This document shows positions 30,472 to 37,373 of a stretch of 37,373 nucleotides of DNA, in pieces; position 1 is the stretch's first letter; every line of letters starts with the position of its first letter. This stretch comes from JAHDDY01 sp964549375 (GTDB taxonomy: Bacteria; Pseudomonadota; Alphaproteobacteria; Rhodobacterales; Rhodobacteraceae): assembly GCA_964549375.1 (NCBI GenBank), contig CAZJWF010000017.1, forward strand, positions 1-37,373, given 5' to 3'. Position numbers and translations under genes: made by a program. Below the pieces are notes generated by a model. It was not told the DNA's origin. It ran no database searches and saw only the letters and a program-made list of their open reading frames with translations.

Positions 30472-31431
30472 TTATTTGGAAAAGTCGACTTCCACACGCT
30501 CAAGCTTTGCGGGCGGGGAGGGCAGTCGCAGAAAATAATCTACGCTGGTTTGCGCCTCGATTTCGGACACGGGTTCTTCAGGAGAGACTGAAACCGTCTT
30601 GAGCACCACGTTATTGTCGTCATAGATCGTTGCAGTCAGCGTTGGTGTTTTTTGTGTTGATCCGCTCTCGTTCGTGACTGTGGCGGTGAGCAGCATGAGT
30701 GGTTCGTTGTTGGTGTTGCTCAGGTCATAGCGAACATTTTCGATTTTCAATGCTTGGTACGATGGAACAGTGGTCGATACAATGTTGTCGACGGTTCCCT
30801 TCCAACTCGTGAGCGGTGGATCAAGGGCGGGGACGGTCGCGGAAATCTTGTCCTTGAAGAAATACCCCACAGCGCCCGCGATTAGCGCGGCGGCAATCGT
30901 GTAGAAGATCGCGCGTGGCCAAAAGCGTCGCTTTTTGTCCGGCGTTTCTGTTGAGATCGCGTGCGGATCATCGGCATAAGGGGATGTGTCATCATAGGCG
31001 GGTGGGCTGTCGCCTTCATCAAAGTTCGTCGCCGAAGCCGTGGTTGCGATGGCGGCGGCACCTGTGCCCGCTGCCGCGACCCCTGCCGCCGTGACAGCAG
31101 CGGTGGGAATGCTGGACGGAGCGTGAGACGAGGGGGTGGACGGCCTGCTCTCGTTCATTGCCGGCATTTGGTTTTCTTTTGCCCGTGCTGCGCGGTCAAT
31201 GATGCTTTCCGTAGGGGTCTCAACGGGCTTTTCGCGCGGTGTTTCGACGGCGGCGGCGACCGGCTGCTCAGGAGTATGTCCATCTACAGTCCCTTGGCCT
31301 TCGATGTGATGAAACCAAGAGTAACCGCATTTCGCGCAGCGGACCTTACGACCAGCGGGTAGAAACTTTTCCAGCGGCGCGACAAAGCGTGTTTCGCATT
31401 CGGGGCAGGCAACAATCATCTTCTCTGACAT
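30472..31431 (-). CDS. MJ0042-type zinc finger/DUF3426 membrane protein
   Basis: A 319-residue protein. The N-terminus has the MJ0042 zinc-finger pattern (VACPECETRF ... GRKVRCAKCGYSWF, Cys 9, 12, 32, 35). An Ala/Pro/Thr-rich linker (about 45-160), including a run of AAVTAAGVAAAGTGAAA, leads to one membrane helix (IFYTIAAALIAGAVGYFF, about 175-192) and a DUF3426 C-terminal domain (YDLSNTNNEPLMLLTATV ... VSPEEPVSEI ... VDYFLRLPSPP). The zinc finger is probably cytoplasmic and the C-terminal domain periplasmic. ATG at 31431 follows GAGGAAG; the upstream in-frame start at 31491 has no such site. It is divergent from ftsE, a common alphaproteobacterial arrangement. Confidence 0.87.
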   Translation of the reverse strand: MSEKMIVACPECETRFVAPLEKFLPAGRKVRCAKCGYSWFHHIEGQGTVDGHTPEQPVAAAVETPREKPVETPTESIIDRAARAKENQMPAMNESRPSTPSSHAPSSIPTAAVTAAGVAAAGTGAAAIATTASATNFDEGDSPPAYDDTSPYADDPHAISTETPDKKRRFWPRAIFYTIAAALIAGAVGYFFKDKISATVPALDPPLTSWKGTVDNIVSTTVPSYQALKIENVRYDLSNTNNEPLMLLTATVTNESGSTQKTPTLTATIYDDNNVVLKTVSVSPEEPVSEIEAQTSVDYFLRLPSPPAKLERVEVDFSK

Positions 31432-31456
31432 ATGTTTGCTTCCTCGACTGCGGTAC

Positions 31457-31698
31457 GAATCAAAAATAACTTTCAAGCTGATAGAAATCACTTGTGCCGA
31501 TTTGATGCAATCCAGACGACCTCTACCTGGACGATTTTGCAGGGTTTATCGTGACAAGTTCGCTCTGCGAATTTAATGGAGAGAACAGAGCGCGTAAGGT
31601 GCGCCCCATAACGGAAATCGTCTCATGAGTAGGCGGACCGAAGGTGATGTGAATCGACCGATTGCGTCATGCGTTGAGCAGGGAGACAGGCTTGATTC
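31457..31698. promoter_or_regulatory. ftsE upstream region with three GANTC (CcrM-type) sites
   Basis: The 260-base gap between the DUF3426 and ftsE starts contains GAATC at 31457-31461 and 31651-31655, and GATTC at 31694-31698 just inside ftsE. GANTC is the CcrM methylation site in alphaproteobacteria and can affect promoters through GcrA. No gene is seen in the gap; I could not pick a convincing -35/-10 pair. Confidence 0.35.
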
Positions 31699-32357
31699 AG
31701 TTTGAGAATGTCGGGTTTCGCTACGGACGTGGCCCGGATGTGTTGCAGAACCTAAGTTTCGAGGTTCCCGATGGTGCCTTCACTTTTGTCACCGGGGCGT
31801 CGGGCGCGGGGAAAAGCTCGCTTTTGCGGTTGCTTTATCTCGATGATCTGCCGACGGCAGGGAAAATATCTTTGTTCGGGCGCGACGTTGCATCGTTAAC
31901 CCGTGACGAGATTGCTTGGTTTCGACGTCGCATTGGCGTTGTATTTCAGGACTTCCGCCTGCTCGATCATCTGACTGCTGCCGAAAATGTGGCGCTACCT
32001 TTGCGGGTCGCCGGCGCGCGCGAGTCCGCTTATCGGGATAATGTCGCTGAGATGCTGCATTGGGTTGGATTGGGCGAGAAGATGAACGTGCGGCCCCCTC
32101 AGCTTTCGGGGGGCGAAAAACAACGTGTTGCGATTGCTCGTGCTGTTGTCGCGTCGCCGGACATTATTCTCGCTGATGAACCAACGGGCAGTGTTGACCC
32201 TGAAATGGCTGAGCGGATCATGCAATTATTTATGGAAATGAACCGCTTGGGTAAATCCGTTGTTTTCGCGACGCATGACATCGATATGGTGGCCCGTTCC
32301 GATCAACCACGCCTCGATCTGGGAACGGGAACCATGTCCAATGGAGAAGCGGCATGA
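31692..32357 (+). CDS. ftsE: Cell division ATP-binding protein FtsE
   Basis: FtsE is the ATPase of the FtsEX complex, which sits at the divisome and controls peptidoglycan hydrolases through FtsX. The 221-residue ABC protein has Walker A GASGAGKS at 35-42, Q-loop GVVFQDFRLL, signature LSGGEKQR, Walker B IILADEPTG, D-loop SVDPEMA and the H-loop histidine in FATHDIDM. I place the start at TTG 31692 (MIQFENVGFRYG), six bases after GGGAG, which gives the normal family length; an in-frame TTG at 31662 would add ten residues. It overlaps ftsX by ATGA. FtsEX here is not next to a recognisable hydrolase activator gene. Confidence 0.93.
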   Translation: MIQFENVGFRYGRGPDVLQNLSFEVPDGAFTFVTGASGAGKSSLLRLLYLDDLPTAGKISLFGRDVASLTRDEIAWFRRRIGVVFQDFRLLDHLTAAENVALPLRVAGARESAYRDNVAEMLHWVGLGEKMNVRPPQLSGGEKQRVAIARAVVASPDIILADEPTGSVDPEMAERIMQLFMEMNRLGKSVVFATHDIDMVARSDQPRLDLGTGTMSNGEAA

Positions 32358-33217
32358 AGCGCGGGGCATTGATACCGTCTGAGGGCGGCGGCGGCATTTT
32401 GATGGCGCTGATCATCGCGGCAATGGCGTTTCTTGCGTGTTTTTCGCTGGCCGGATCGCTGGGCGCATCAAAACTCGCAAATGCGTGGACTGAGGGTCTG
32501 TCGGGGGCGGCGACGGTGCGAATTGGTGCCGAAGACGGCATTCCAGAGCAACAGATTGGCATCGTCCTCGATATTCTCAAAAGCACAGATGGGGTCATTG
32601 ATGCCGTCCCATTGACCACGGATGAAGTGTCCGCGTTGCTGGAGCCGTGGTTCGGTGCCGCGCCGGAGCTGGCCGATTTGCCTGCCCCAGCCATCATCGC
32701 GGTGACGATTGATCCTGAGAACGAGCCGGACACGGCGATTGTGCAGGCTCAACTCGATGGGGCAGCAGCGGGCGCAGTCTATGATGATCATGGTCAGTGG
32801 CGCGGGCGCGCGGCCTCGGCTGCGAATGCTGTTTGGAGCGTGGCGATTGGGGCTTTGGCCGTCTGTGCATTGGCGATTGCGGCGGTGGTCATTCTTGCTG
32901 TTCGGGCTGGCCTTCATGCTCAAAAGACAAACATCGCAACTTTGCGCCTTGCCGGAGCCGAAGACCGCTTTGTCGCGAGCCTTTATCAAAAGCGATATTT
33001 CTGGCTGAGTTTTTTAGGGGGGCTGTTGGGTTGCGGCTTGGCCCTGCTGGCGATGTTCGGGTTTAACGCGGTTGGCGCGGTGAACAGCGCCTTGCCTGCA
33101 TTAGAGCTGCCGGAATATTGGTGGGTCGGGTTTGCGATTGTCGTCGTTTTCGTCGTCATCCTTAGTATGCTGGCCGCACGGTTGACAGTGATGCGCGCCC
33201 TGAAGCGGAGCGCATGA
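32354..33217 (+). CDS. ftsX: Cell division protein FtsX
   Basis: FtsX is the transmembrane partner of FtsE. The 287-residue protein has the expected four membrane helices: one near the N-terminus (LMALIIAAMAFLACFSLAG, about 16-34), a periplasmic domain of about 120 residues, then three in the C-terminal half (VAIGALAVCALAIAAVVILA, about 163-182; FLGGLLGCGLALLAMFGF; WVGFAIVVVFVVILSML). Before TM2 the sequence reads SAANAVWSVAIG and after it LRLAGAEDRFVASLYQKRYF, the coupling region typical of FtsX (LxGA---I---F). It overlaps both neighbours by four bases. Confidence 0.92.
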   Translation: MKRGALIPSEGGGGILMALIIAAMAFLACFSLAGSLGASKLANAWTEGLSGAATVRIGAEDGIPEQQIGIVLDILKSTDGVIDAVPLTTDEVSALLEPWFGAAPELADLPAPAIIAVTIDPENEPDTAIVQAQLDGAAAGAVYDDHGQWRGRAASAANAVWSVAIGALAVCALAIAAVVILAVRAGLHAQKTNIATLRLAGAEDRFVASLYQKRYFWLSFLGGLLGCGLALLAMFGFNAVGAVNSALPALELPEYWWVGFAIVVVFVVILSMLAARLTVMRALKRSA

Positions 33218-33948
33218 TGCTTTTTCTTCGCTCGATTATTTTCGACATTTGGGTTTATGCGGCGATCCCGGTTTATGGGATTTTGTACCTTCCTTATGCA
33301 ATTGTTTCCCGTGAGGGCGCTTATGCGGCGCTGCGCGCGTATTCCCGGCACACGATTTGGCTGATGAAGGTCATCTGCAATCTGAAAGTCGAGATTCGCG
33401 GGAAAGTTCCTGAAGGAGAGGTCGTTCTGGCCTCAAAGCATCAGTCCTATATTGACATGGTGATCATCGTCGCAAATGTCCCGCGCCCGCGCTACATCAT
33501 CAAAAAAGAACTGAAATGGGCACCGTTCCTCGGTTTCTACGCGATGCGGATCGGCTGTATTCTGGTTGATCGAGGCAAGAAGGGTGTGGCGATCAAATCC
33601 ATGACCGAGGGGATCAAGGCGCAGCGCGGCGATCGTGCTCAGGTCGTTATTTTCCCTCAAGGGACACGGGTGAAGGCCGCAACGAAGTTCCCTTACAAGA
33701 CGGGTGTTTGGCGCATCTATGATGCTTTTGGCGTGCCCTGCGTTCCTGCGGCGACCAATGCGGGGCTGTTTTGGGGTCGTAAGACCGTCCTACGATATCC
33801 CGGAACGATCATTTACGAATTCCTAGATCCGATTGAGCCGGGAAAAGAAATTGATCCGTTCATGGCCGAATTGGAAGAAGTGACCGAGGCGGCCTGCCAC
33901 GCGCAAAATGTCGAGGCAGGCTTTCCCGAGGGCCGAGAAACCAAGTAG
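33214..33948 (+). CDS. plsC: 1-acyl-sn-glycerol-3-phosphate acyltransferase
   Basis: PlsC acylates lysophosphatidic acid to phosphatidic acid at the inner membrane. The 244-residue protein has an N-terminal hydrophobic region (about 4-33), the catalytic HX4D motif at 76-81 (KHQSYID), a PRPRYIIKKELKWAPF block, a second hydrophobic helix with MRIGCILVDR, and FPQGTR at 147-152. Motif III is normally FPEGTR; Gln in place of Glu is seen in some lineages but is worth noting. ATGATG at the start overlaps the ftsX stop, so ftsE-ftsX-plsC form one operon. Its stop directly abuts the convergent META lipoprotein gene. Confidence 0.92.
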   Translation: MMLFLRSIIFDIWVYAAIPVYGILYLPYAIVSREGAYAALRAYSRHTIWLMKVICNLKVEIRGKVPEGEVVLASKHQSYIDMVIIVANVPRPRYIIKKELKWAPFLGFYAMRIGCILVDRGKKGVAIKSMTEGIKAQRGDRAQVVIFPQGTRVKAATKFPYKTGVWRIYDAFGVPCVPAATNAGLFWGRKTVLRYPGTIIYEFLDPIEPGKEIDPFMAELEEVTEAACHAQNVEAGFPEGRETK

Positions 33949-34737
33949 TTACCGCGCCAATCGGATGAGCGGATTTCCATTGGCATCCAAAAGATCGATT
34001 CCGAAAGGGGTCGGGGCTGCGCGCTGTACCAGAGGGAACGCAGCCAGCAATGGTCCCTCTAAGGGTGCGGCCACAAAGCACTGCCGCGCCGTGACAGCAA
34101 TCGCTCCGAAATCAAGTTGATCGCCGTTCTGCGTGAACGGGCCACTTGCGGTGTTGCAGCCCAGATTGGCGACGAATTCTCGTGTGGCCGCAGTGAAGGT
34201 GATGCCAGCGCTCGGAGGACCAGGATTGGGGGTCAAAACACCGTTGATGCTGGCAGCTGATATGGCCCAGTTACCTTCGAGGTTGACTTGAAGAGCGGGT
34301 GCGGGGGCCGCCGATGCGCGGCTATAAATCGCCACTGTCTGGCCTGATGCATCGAGCAGGGCAAAAGTGTCGCCTTCGCGTCCGGGGCGGTATTCAGTGG
34401 CGGCGCTCAGTGCGTTGAAATATTCGCGCTCCAAATTGAGCGCAGGACATGCGCGCCGTGTTGCGCCGACCCTTGGCAGTGAGAACGAGAAGTCAGATCC
34501 AGCCGTGTAGGTTCCGAAATAGCGGTTGCAGGGAGCGCGGCCACTTGCGTTGTTGTCGGCACCGAGTTCCAGCGTGATGCCGCTCGATTCAGCTCGCCCA
34601 TTGAGCGCGGTCAATTGCCATGCGCCGTCAAGCGCCACTTGGCCCGCAGATGGCGGTGGGTTATTTCCCGGCACAGTCACATCAGCGCACGCCGCCAGAA
34701 ACCCGGAAACAAATATTAAACTCATGAACTGTCGCAT
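33949..34737 (-). CDS. Lipoprotein with two META (HslJ-like) domains
   Basis: A 262-residue lipoprotein. The signal peptide ends in the lipobox LAAC with Cys 17; residue +2 is Ala, so outer-membrane sorting is expected. Two META domains follow: the first (about 38-135; LDGAWQLTALNG, CNRYFGTYTAG, and CPALNLEREYFNAL) is canonical with its conserved Cys pair, and the second (about 150-262; LEGNWAISAASING, GCNTASGPF) is more divergent. META/HslJ domains occur in heat-inducible or secreted proteins of unclear role. ATG at 34737 is preceded by GGAGG. It lies 66 bases downstream of the acyl-CoA dehydrogenase gene on the same strand and is convergent with plsC with no gap. Confidence 0.87.
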   Translation of the reverse strand: MRQFMSLIFVSGFLAACADVTVPGNNPPPSAGQVALDGAWQLTALNGRAESSGITLELGADNNASGRAPCNRYFGTYTAGSDFSFSLPRVGATRRACPALNLEREYFNALSAATEYRPGREGDTFALLDASGQTVAIYSRASAAPAPALQVNLEGNWAISAASINGVLTPNPGPPSAGITFTAATREFVANLGCNTASGPFTQNGDQLDFGAIAVTARQCFVAAPLEGPLLAAFPLVQRAAPTPFGIDLLDANGNPLIRLAR

Positions 34738-34803
34738 GGTGCCCTCCATCAAAAATGAGTGGCTCCTTTCTACAACTTATTTGCGATTTTAACGAGCAAT
34801 GAT

Positions 34804-36495
34804 TCAACTTTCGAGCAAGCGACGTGCAATAACGCCGGCCTGAATCTCCGCAGCGCCTTCGAAGATATTCAGGATCCGGCTGTCACAAAGAACCCGGCTG
34901 ACCGGATACTCCAGTGCAAAACCATTGCCGCCATGAATTTGAAGGGCGTTATCGGCGCAGGCCCACGCGACACGCGCGCCGAGTAATTTGGCCATCCCAG
35001 CCTCTAGGTCGCAGCGGCGATCAGCGTCCTTTTCACGGGCCGAGAAATAGGTGAGCTGACGCGCAATCATGATCTCTACTGCCATGATCGCCAGCTTTCC
35101 GGCGACACGCGGGAATGCGGAGAGAGGCTTGCCGAATTGGATGCGGTCTTGTGCGTATTGAATGCCAAGTTCCATCGCGCATTGCGCCACGCCCACGGCG
35201 CGCGCAGCAGTCTGGATGCGCGCCGATTCAAAGGTTTTCATCAATTGGCGGAAGCCCTGACCCTCTTCACCGCCGAGCAATGCGTCGCCGGGGATTTTGT
35301 AATCATCGAACGCGACAGTGTATTCTTTCATACCGCGATAGCCGAGCACTTCGATTTCGCCGCCCGCAATTTCGGCATTTGGAAACGGGTTCTCGCAATC
35401 ACCGCGCGCTTTGGGCGCGATGAACATGCTCAGACCCCGGTGATCGGTCGTGCCCTCGACCGAGCGTGCGAGCACCGTCATGATGTCGGCACGGGCGGCG
35501 TGGGTGATCCACGTTTTATTGCCGCTGAGCACCCATTCATCGCCGACTTTTTTCGCTTTGGTTTTCAGCGCACCAAGGTCCGAGCCGGTGTTGGGTTCAG
35601 TAAAGACAGCCGTCGGCAAAACCTCGCCAGAGGCCAGTTTGGGCAACCAATGTGAGCGTTGCTCATCCGTGCCGCCCGCGAGGATCAGCTCTGCGGCGAT
35701 TTCGGTACGGGTGCCGAGCGAGCCGACACCGATATAGCCCCGCGACAGTTCTTCAGATACAACGCACATCGCGGTTTTCGACATGCCAAAGCCGCCGAGG
35801 TTTTCCGGGATTGTCAGGCCAAAGACGCCCAGCTCCGACATTTCCGAAATGATTTCCATCGGGATCAATTCGTCTTTTAGGTGCCATTCATGCGCGAAGG
35901 GGATGACTTTTTCATCGGCGAAACGGCGGAACTGGTCGCGGATCATCTCGTAATCGTCGTCGAGGCCGCAGGTGCCGAAGGTCGCAAAACCTTCTGATCC
36001 GGTTAGTAGTTCGGCGATTTTCTCGCGAATATAGGTCGATGCGCCCGCCGCGATCAGGGCTTTGACGGGGGCTGCGTCCAATGCCCGCGCCGCCTCTGCT
36101 GTGACACCCATATCAGATAAGCGAGCGTATTCGCCTTGGGCCATCGGAATACCGCCGGAAATCTGGGCGAGATATTCACCGAAAGCGCATTGCAGCAAAA
36201 GTTGCTCAGTTTCGCCGAATGACCCCGCATCCGACAGGCGTTTTGCCCAATCGCGCATCTGGCGCAGGCTTTCGACATATGTTGCCAGCCATGCGAGCGA
36301 ATGGGCTGCGTGTTGCTCGGATTCGAGTGACGCCCCGGAAACCCGGCCCCTTTCGTCCCGCGCAACCCGTGCGCCGACACCCGCCTTGGCTGCGGCCAGT
36401 ACGGTTTCGACGGCTTTGACGCTGGATGCGCAAAGCGAAAGCAGGTCTGGAACGATCATCAGATCGGTCATTTGTTCAGGGGCATCGGCGGCCAT
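34804..36495 (-). CDS. mcd: (2S)-methylsuccinyl-CoA dehydrogenase (ethylmalonyl-CoA pathway)
   Basis: This flavoenzyme oxidises (2S)-methylsuccinyl-CoA to mesaconyl-CoA in the ethylmalonyl-CoA pathway for acetyl-CoA assimilation. The 563-residue protein has an N-terminal extension of about 170 residues (AHSLAWLATYVESLRQM ... FGEYLAQISGGIPMAQGE) that ordinary 380-residue acyl-CoA dehydrogenases lack and that typifies Mcd. The dehydrogenase core follows: HEWHLKDELIP, PENLGGFGMSK, TAVFTEPNTGSDLG, GNKTWITHAAR, SARIQTAARAVGVAQ and FEGAAEIQ with the probable catalytic Glu. ATG at 36495 is seven to eight bases after GAGGAA; 36525 and 36471 are alternatives. No other gene of the pathway is in the window. 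Confidence 0.85.
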   Translation of the reverse strand: MAADAPEQMTDLMIVPDLLSLCASSVKAVETVLAAAKAGVGARVARDERGRVSGASLESEQHAAHSLAWLATYVESLRQMRDWAKRLSDAGSFGETEQLLLQCAFGEYLAQISGGIPMAQGEYARLSDMGVTAEAARALDAAPVKALIAAGASTYIREKIAELLTGSEGFATFGTCGLDDDYEMIRDQFRRFADEKVIPFAHEWHLKDELIPMEIISEMSELGVFGLTIPENLGGFGMSKTAMCVVSEELSRGYIGVGSLGTRTEIAAELILAGGTDEQRSHWLPKLASGEVLPTAVFTEPNTGSDLGALKTKAKKVGDEWVLSGNKTWITHAARADIMTVLARSVEGTTDHRGLSMFIAPKARGDCENPFPNAEIAGGEIEVLGYRGMKEYTVAFDDYKIPGDALLGGEEGQGFRQLMKTFESARIQTAARAVGVAQCAMELGIQYAQDRIQFGKPLSAFPRVAGKLAIMAVEIMIARQLTYFSAREKDADRRCDLEAGMAKLLGARVAWACADNALQIHGGNGFALEYPVSRVLCDSRILNIFEGAAEIQAGVIARRLLES

Positions 36496-36645
36496 TGGGC
36501 GGTTCCTCGCGGAAAAATGCTGCACTTGCGAAGACGAATATCGCGCTCGTCGCCGCAGATCAACTGCCGAACTGTCGCAACACGTAATAATCTTTCGTTA
36601 ATTTCCGAGTTGGCGACAGAATACTGCGAGAGCGAAGTCTTGGTG

Positions 36646-37373
36646 CTATGCCTCCTCCAGTGCTTGGGAAACCCAGCGGTTGAGCATGGCCAGTCCGGCC
36701 AGAACCAACCCCAGCGCAAGGAATGACAACACCCGTATCAGACCCTCTAGGCCGCTCATATCAATCAGGAAGACTTTACCAATGGTCAGCGCAATGATGG
36801 CGAAAGCGGCTTTCCTGAGAATTGCTGATTTCTTCTTTAGCGCCAATCCGAGGGTGGCAGATCCGGCCAAAAGCATTGCGATGGTGTAGGTGTAAAGCTC
36901 GCCATCGATCGCGCCATAGGCGGTCAGATCGTTGCCATGCCAAAGTCTGCGGATTTCCAAACCGATATAGAGGATGGCCAAGCCGCCGCCGATGACGCCG
37001 AGAGACTTGCGAAGCGACAATTCAAGGTGATCAAAACGCCACGCGATGCCGGCCATCAATATCGCAGGCAAGAGATAGGCGACTAATAGGCTGTCAAAGA
37101 CGGGCGGGCCAATGACAACGCTGTGGAATAGCGGATTGCCGACGGTCGCGGCCAAAAACAGCAGCAACGTGCCCAAGGTGCCGAAGATAGCACCCAGCGC
37201 CCACCTCGTTTGCCTTAAAGCTCCCCCTGCTTTTGTTCGGTAGAACTGCGTGGCGGCGGAAATCATCCAGACCATTCCAAACAGCGACAAGGCCCAATGG
37301 GAGAGCAAATCATTGTCATTAAATGCGCGGAATAGCAGGATGCAAAGGAAGATGCCGGATAAGCTAAAGACCG
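36646..37373 (-). CDS. DUF2339 multi-pass membrane protein, partial (C-terminal part)
   Basis: The frame is open to the right edge, so the N-terminal and probably larger part of the protein is missing. About 241 residues are visible, almost entirely membrane helices (seven to eight), for example LWGMVW-like FGMVWMISAATQF, TLLLFLAATVGNPLF, LVAYLLPAILMAGIA and IALTIGKVFLIDMS. The ending MSGLEGLIRVLSFLALGLVL with a short NRWVSQALEEA tail is the C-terminal signature of DUF2339 proteins, which usually have 700-1000 residues and unknown function. A TTG at 37308 could start a shorter protein, but the frame continues with hydrophobic codons, so I treat it as cut by the edge. It is upstream of mcd on the same strand, 150 bases apart. 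Confidence 0.82.
   Translation of the reverse strand, partial: VFSLSGIFLCILLFRAFNDNDLLSHWALSLFGMVWMISAATQFYRTKAGGALRQTRWALGAIFGTLGTLLLFLAATVGNPLFHSVVIGPPVFDSLLVAYLLPAILMAGIAWRFDHLELSLRKSLGVIGGGLAILYIGLEIRRLWHGNDLTAYGAIDGELYTYTIAMLLAGSATLGLALKKKSAILRKAAFAIIALTIGKVFLIDMSGLEGLIRVLSFLALGLVLAGLAMLNRWVSQALEEA

Noticed and set aside
1..37373. CRISPR arrays, IS elements, prophage, rRNA or tRNA genes
   Set aside because: No regularly spaced repeats, transposase or integrase frames, att-like repeats or RNA genes were seen on either strand.

Overview
The window reads as an ordinary chromosomal stretch of a moderately GC-rich alphaproteobacterium. Markers that point there are a tiny aa3-type cytochrome c oxidase subunit IV, a DUF2125 protein, an NnrU protein, a (2S)-methylsuccinyl-CoA dehydrogenase-type enzyme of the ethylmalonyl-CoA pathway, and the order MJ0042/DUF3426 gene - ftsE - ftsX - plsC. 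I could not fix the genus. I saw no rRNA, tRNA, CRISPR, IS element or phage module. Genes are dense and no gene-free stretch exceeds 300 bases; the longest gaps (about 200-260 bases) are described as features.

Layout. 1-4957 (+): one tightly overlapping operon that enters from the left edge: alpha and beta subunits of a ThDP-dependent 2-oxoacid decarboxylase (sulfopyruvate/phosphonopyruvate decarboxylase type), a YpeA-like acetyltransferase, NnrU, the molybdenum-cofactor genes mobA-mobB-moeA, and an isocitrate lyase/PEP mutase superfamily protein. 5030-7481 (-): glutathione transferase, membrane fatty-acid desaturase, and a 3-hydroxyisobutyrate dehydrogenase-like enzyme. 7691-14182 (+): class II aldolase/adducin-like protein, an unrecognised protein, a TIGR04282-type glycosyltransferase, a core MetE-like methyltransferase, then davA-davB (lysine to 5-aminovalerate) and an exported pentapeptide-repeat protein. 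14237-16533: zinc-ribbon membrane protein (-), ChaC-like gamma-glutamylcyclotransferase (-), DUF2125 protein (+), cytochrome oxidase subunit IV (-).

16673-21248 holds pheS and pheT. They are not adjacent: a frameshifted antisense Uma2-family gene and a 76-residue protein with a Tat-like signal lie between them. The leaders of both pheS and pheT can fold so that their Shine-Dalgarno sequences are paired. This is the part of the window I find most worth checking. 21380-24230 (+) carries mscL and a large MscS-type channel, two osmotic safety valves side by side. 24253-28898 holds a GIY-YIG protein with a membrane tail (-), an SH3-like exported protein, UvrD/PcrA helicase and a metallophosphoesterase.

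29041-33948 is an envelope block: psd and pssA (phosphatidylethanolamine synthesis), a zinc-finger/DUF3426 membrane protein (-), ftsE-ftsX (divisome and peptidoglycan-hydrolase control) and plsC. 33949-37373 (-) holds a lipoprotein with two META domains, methylsuccinyl-CoA dehydrogenase, and the C-terminal part of a DUF2339 membrane protein cut by the right edge.

All function calls come from recognising motifs and family resemblance by eye; no database search was run.
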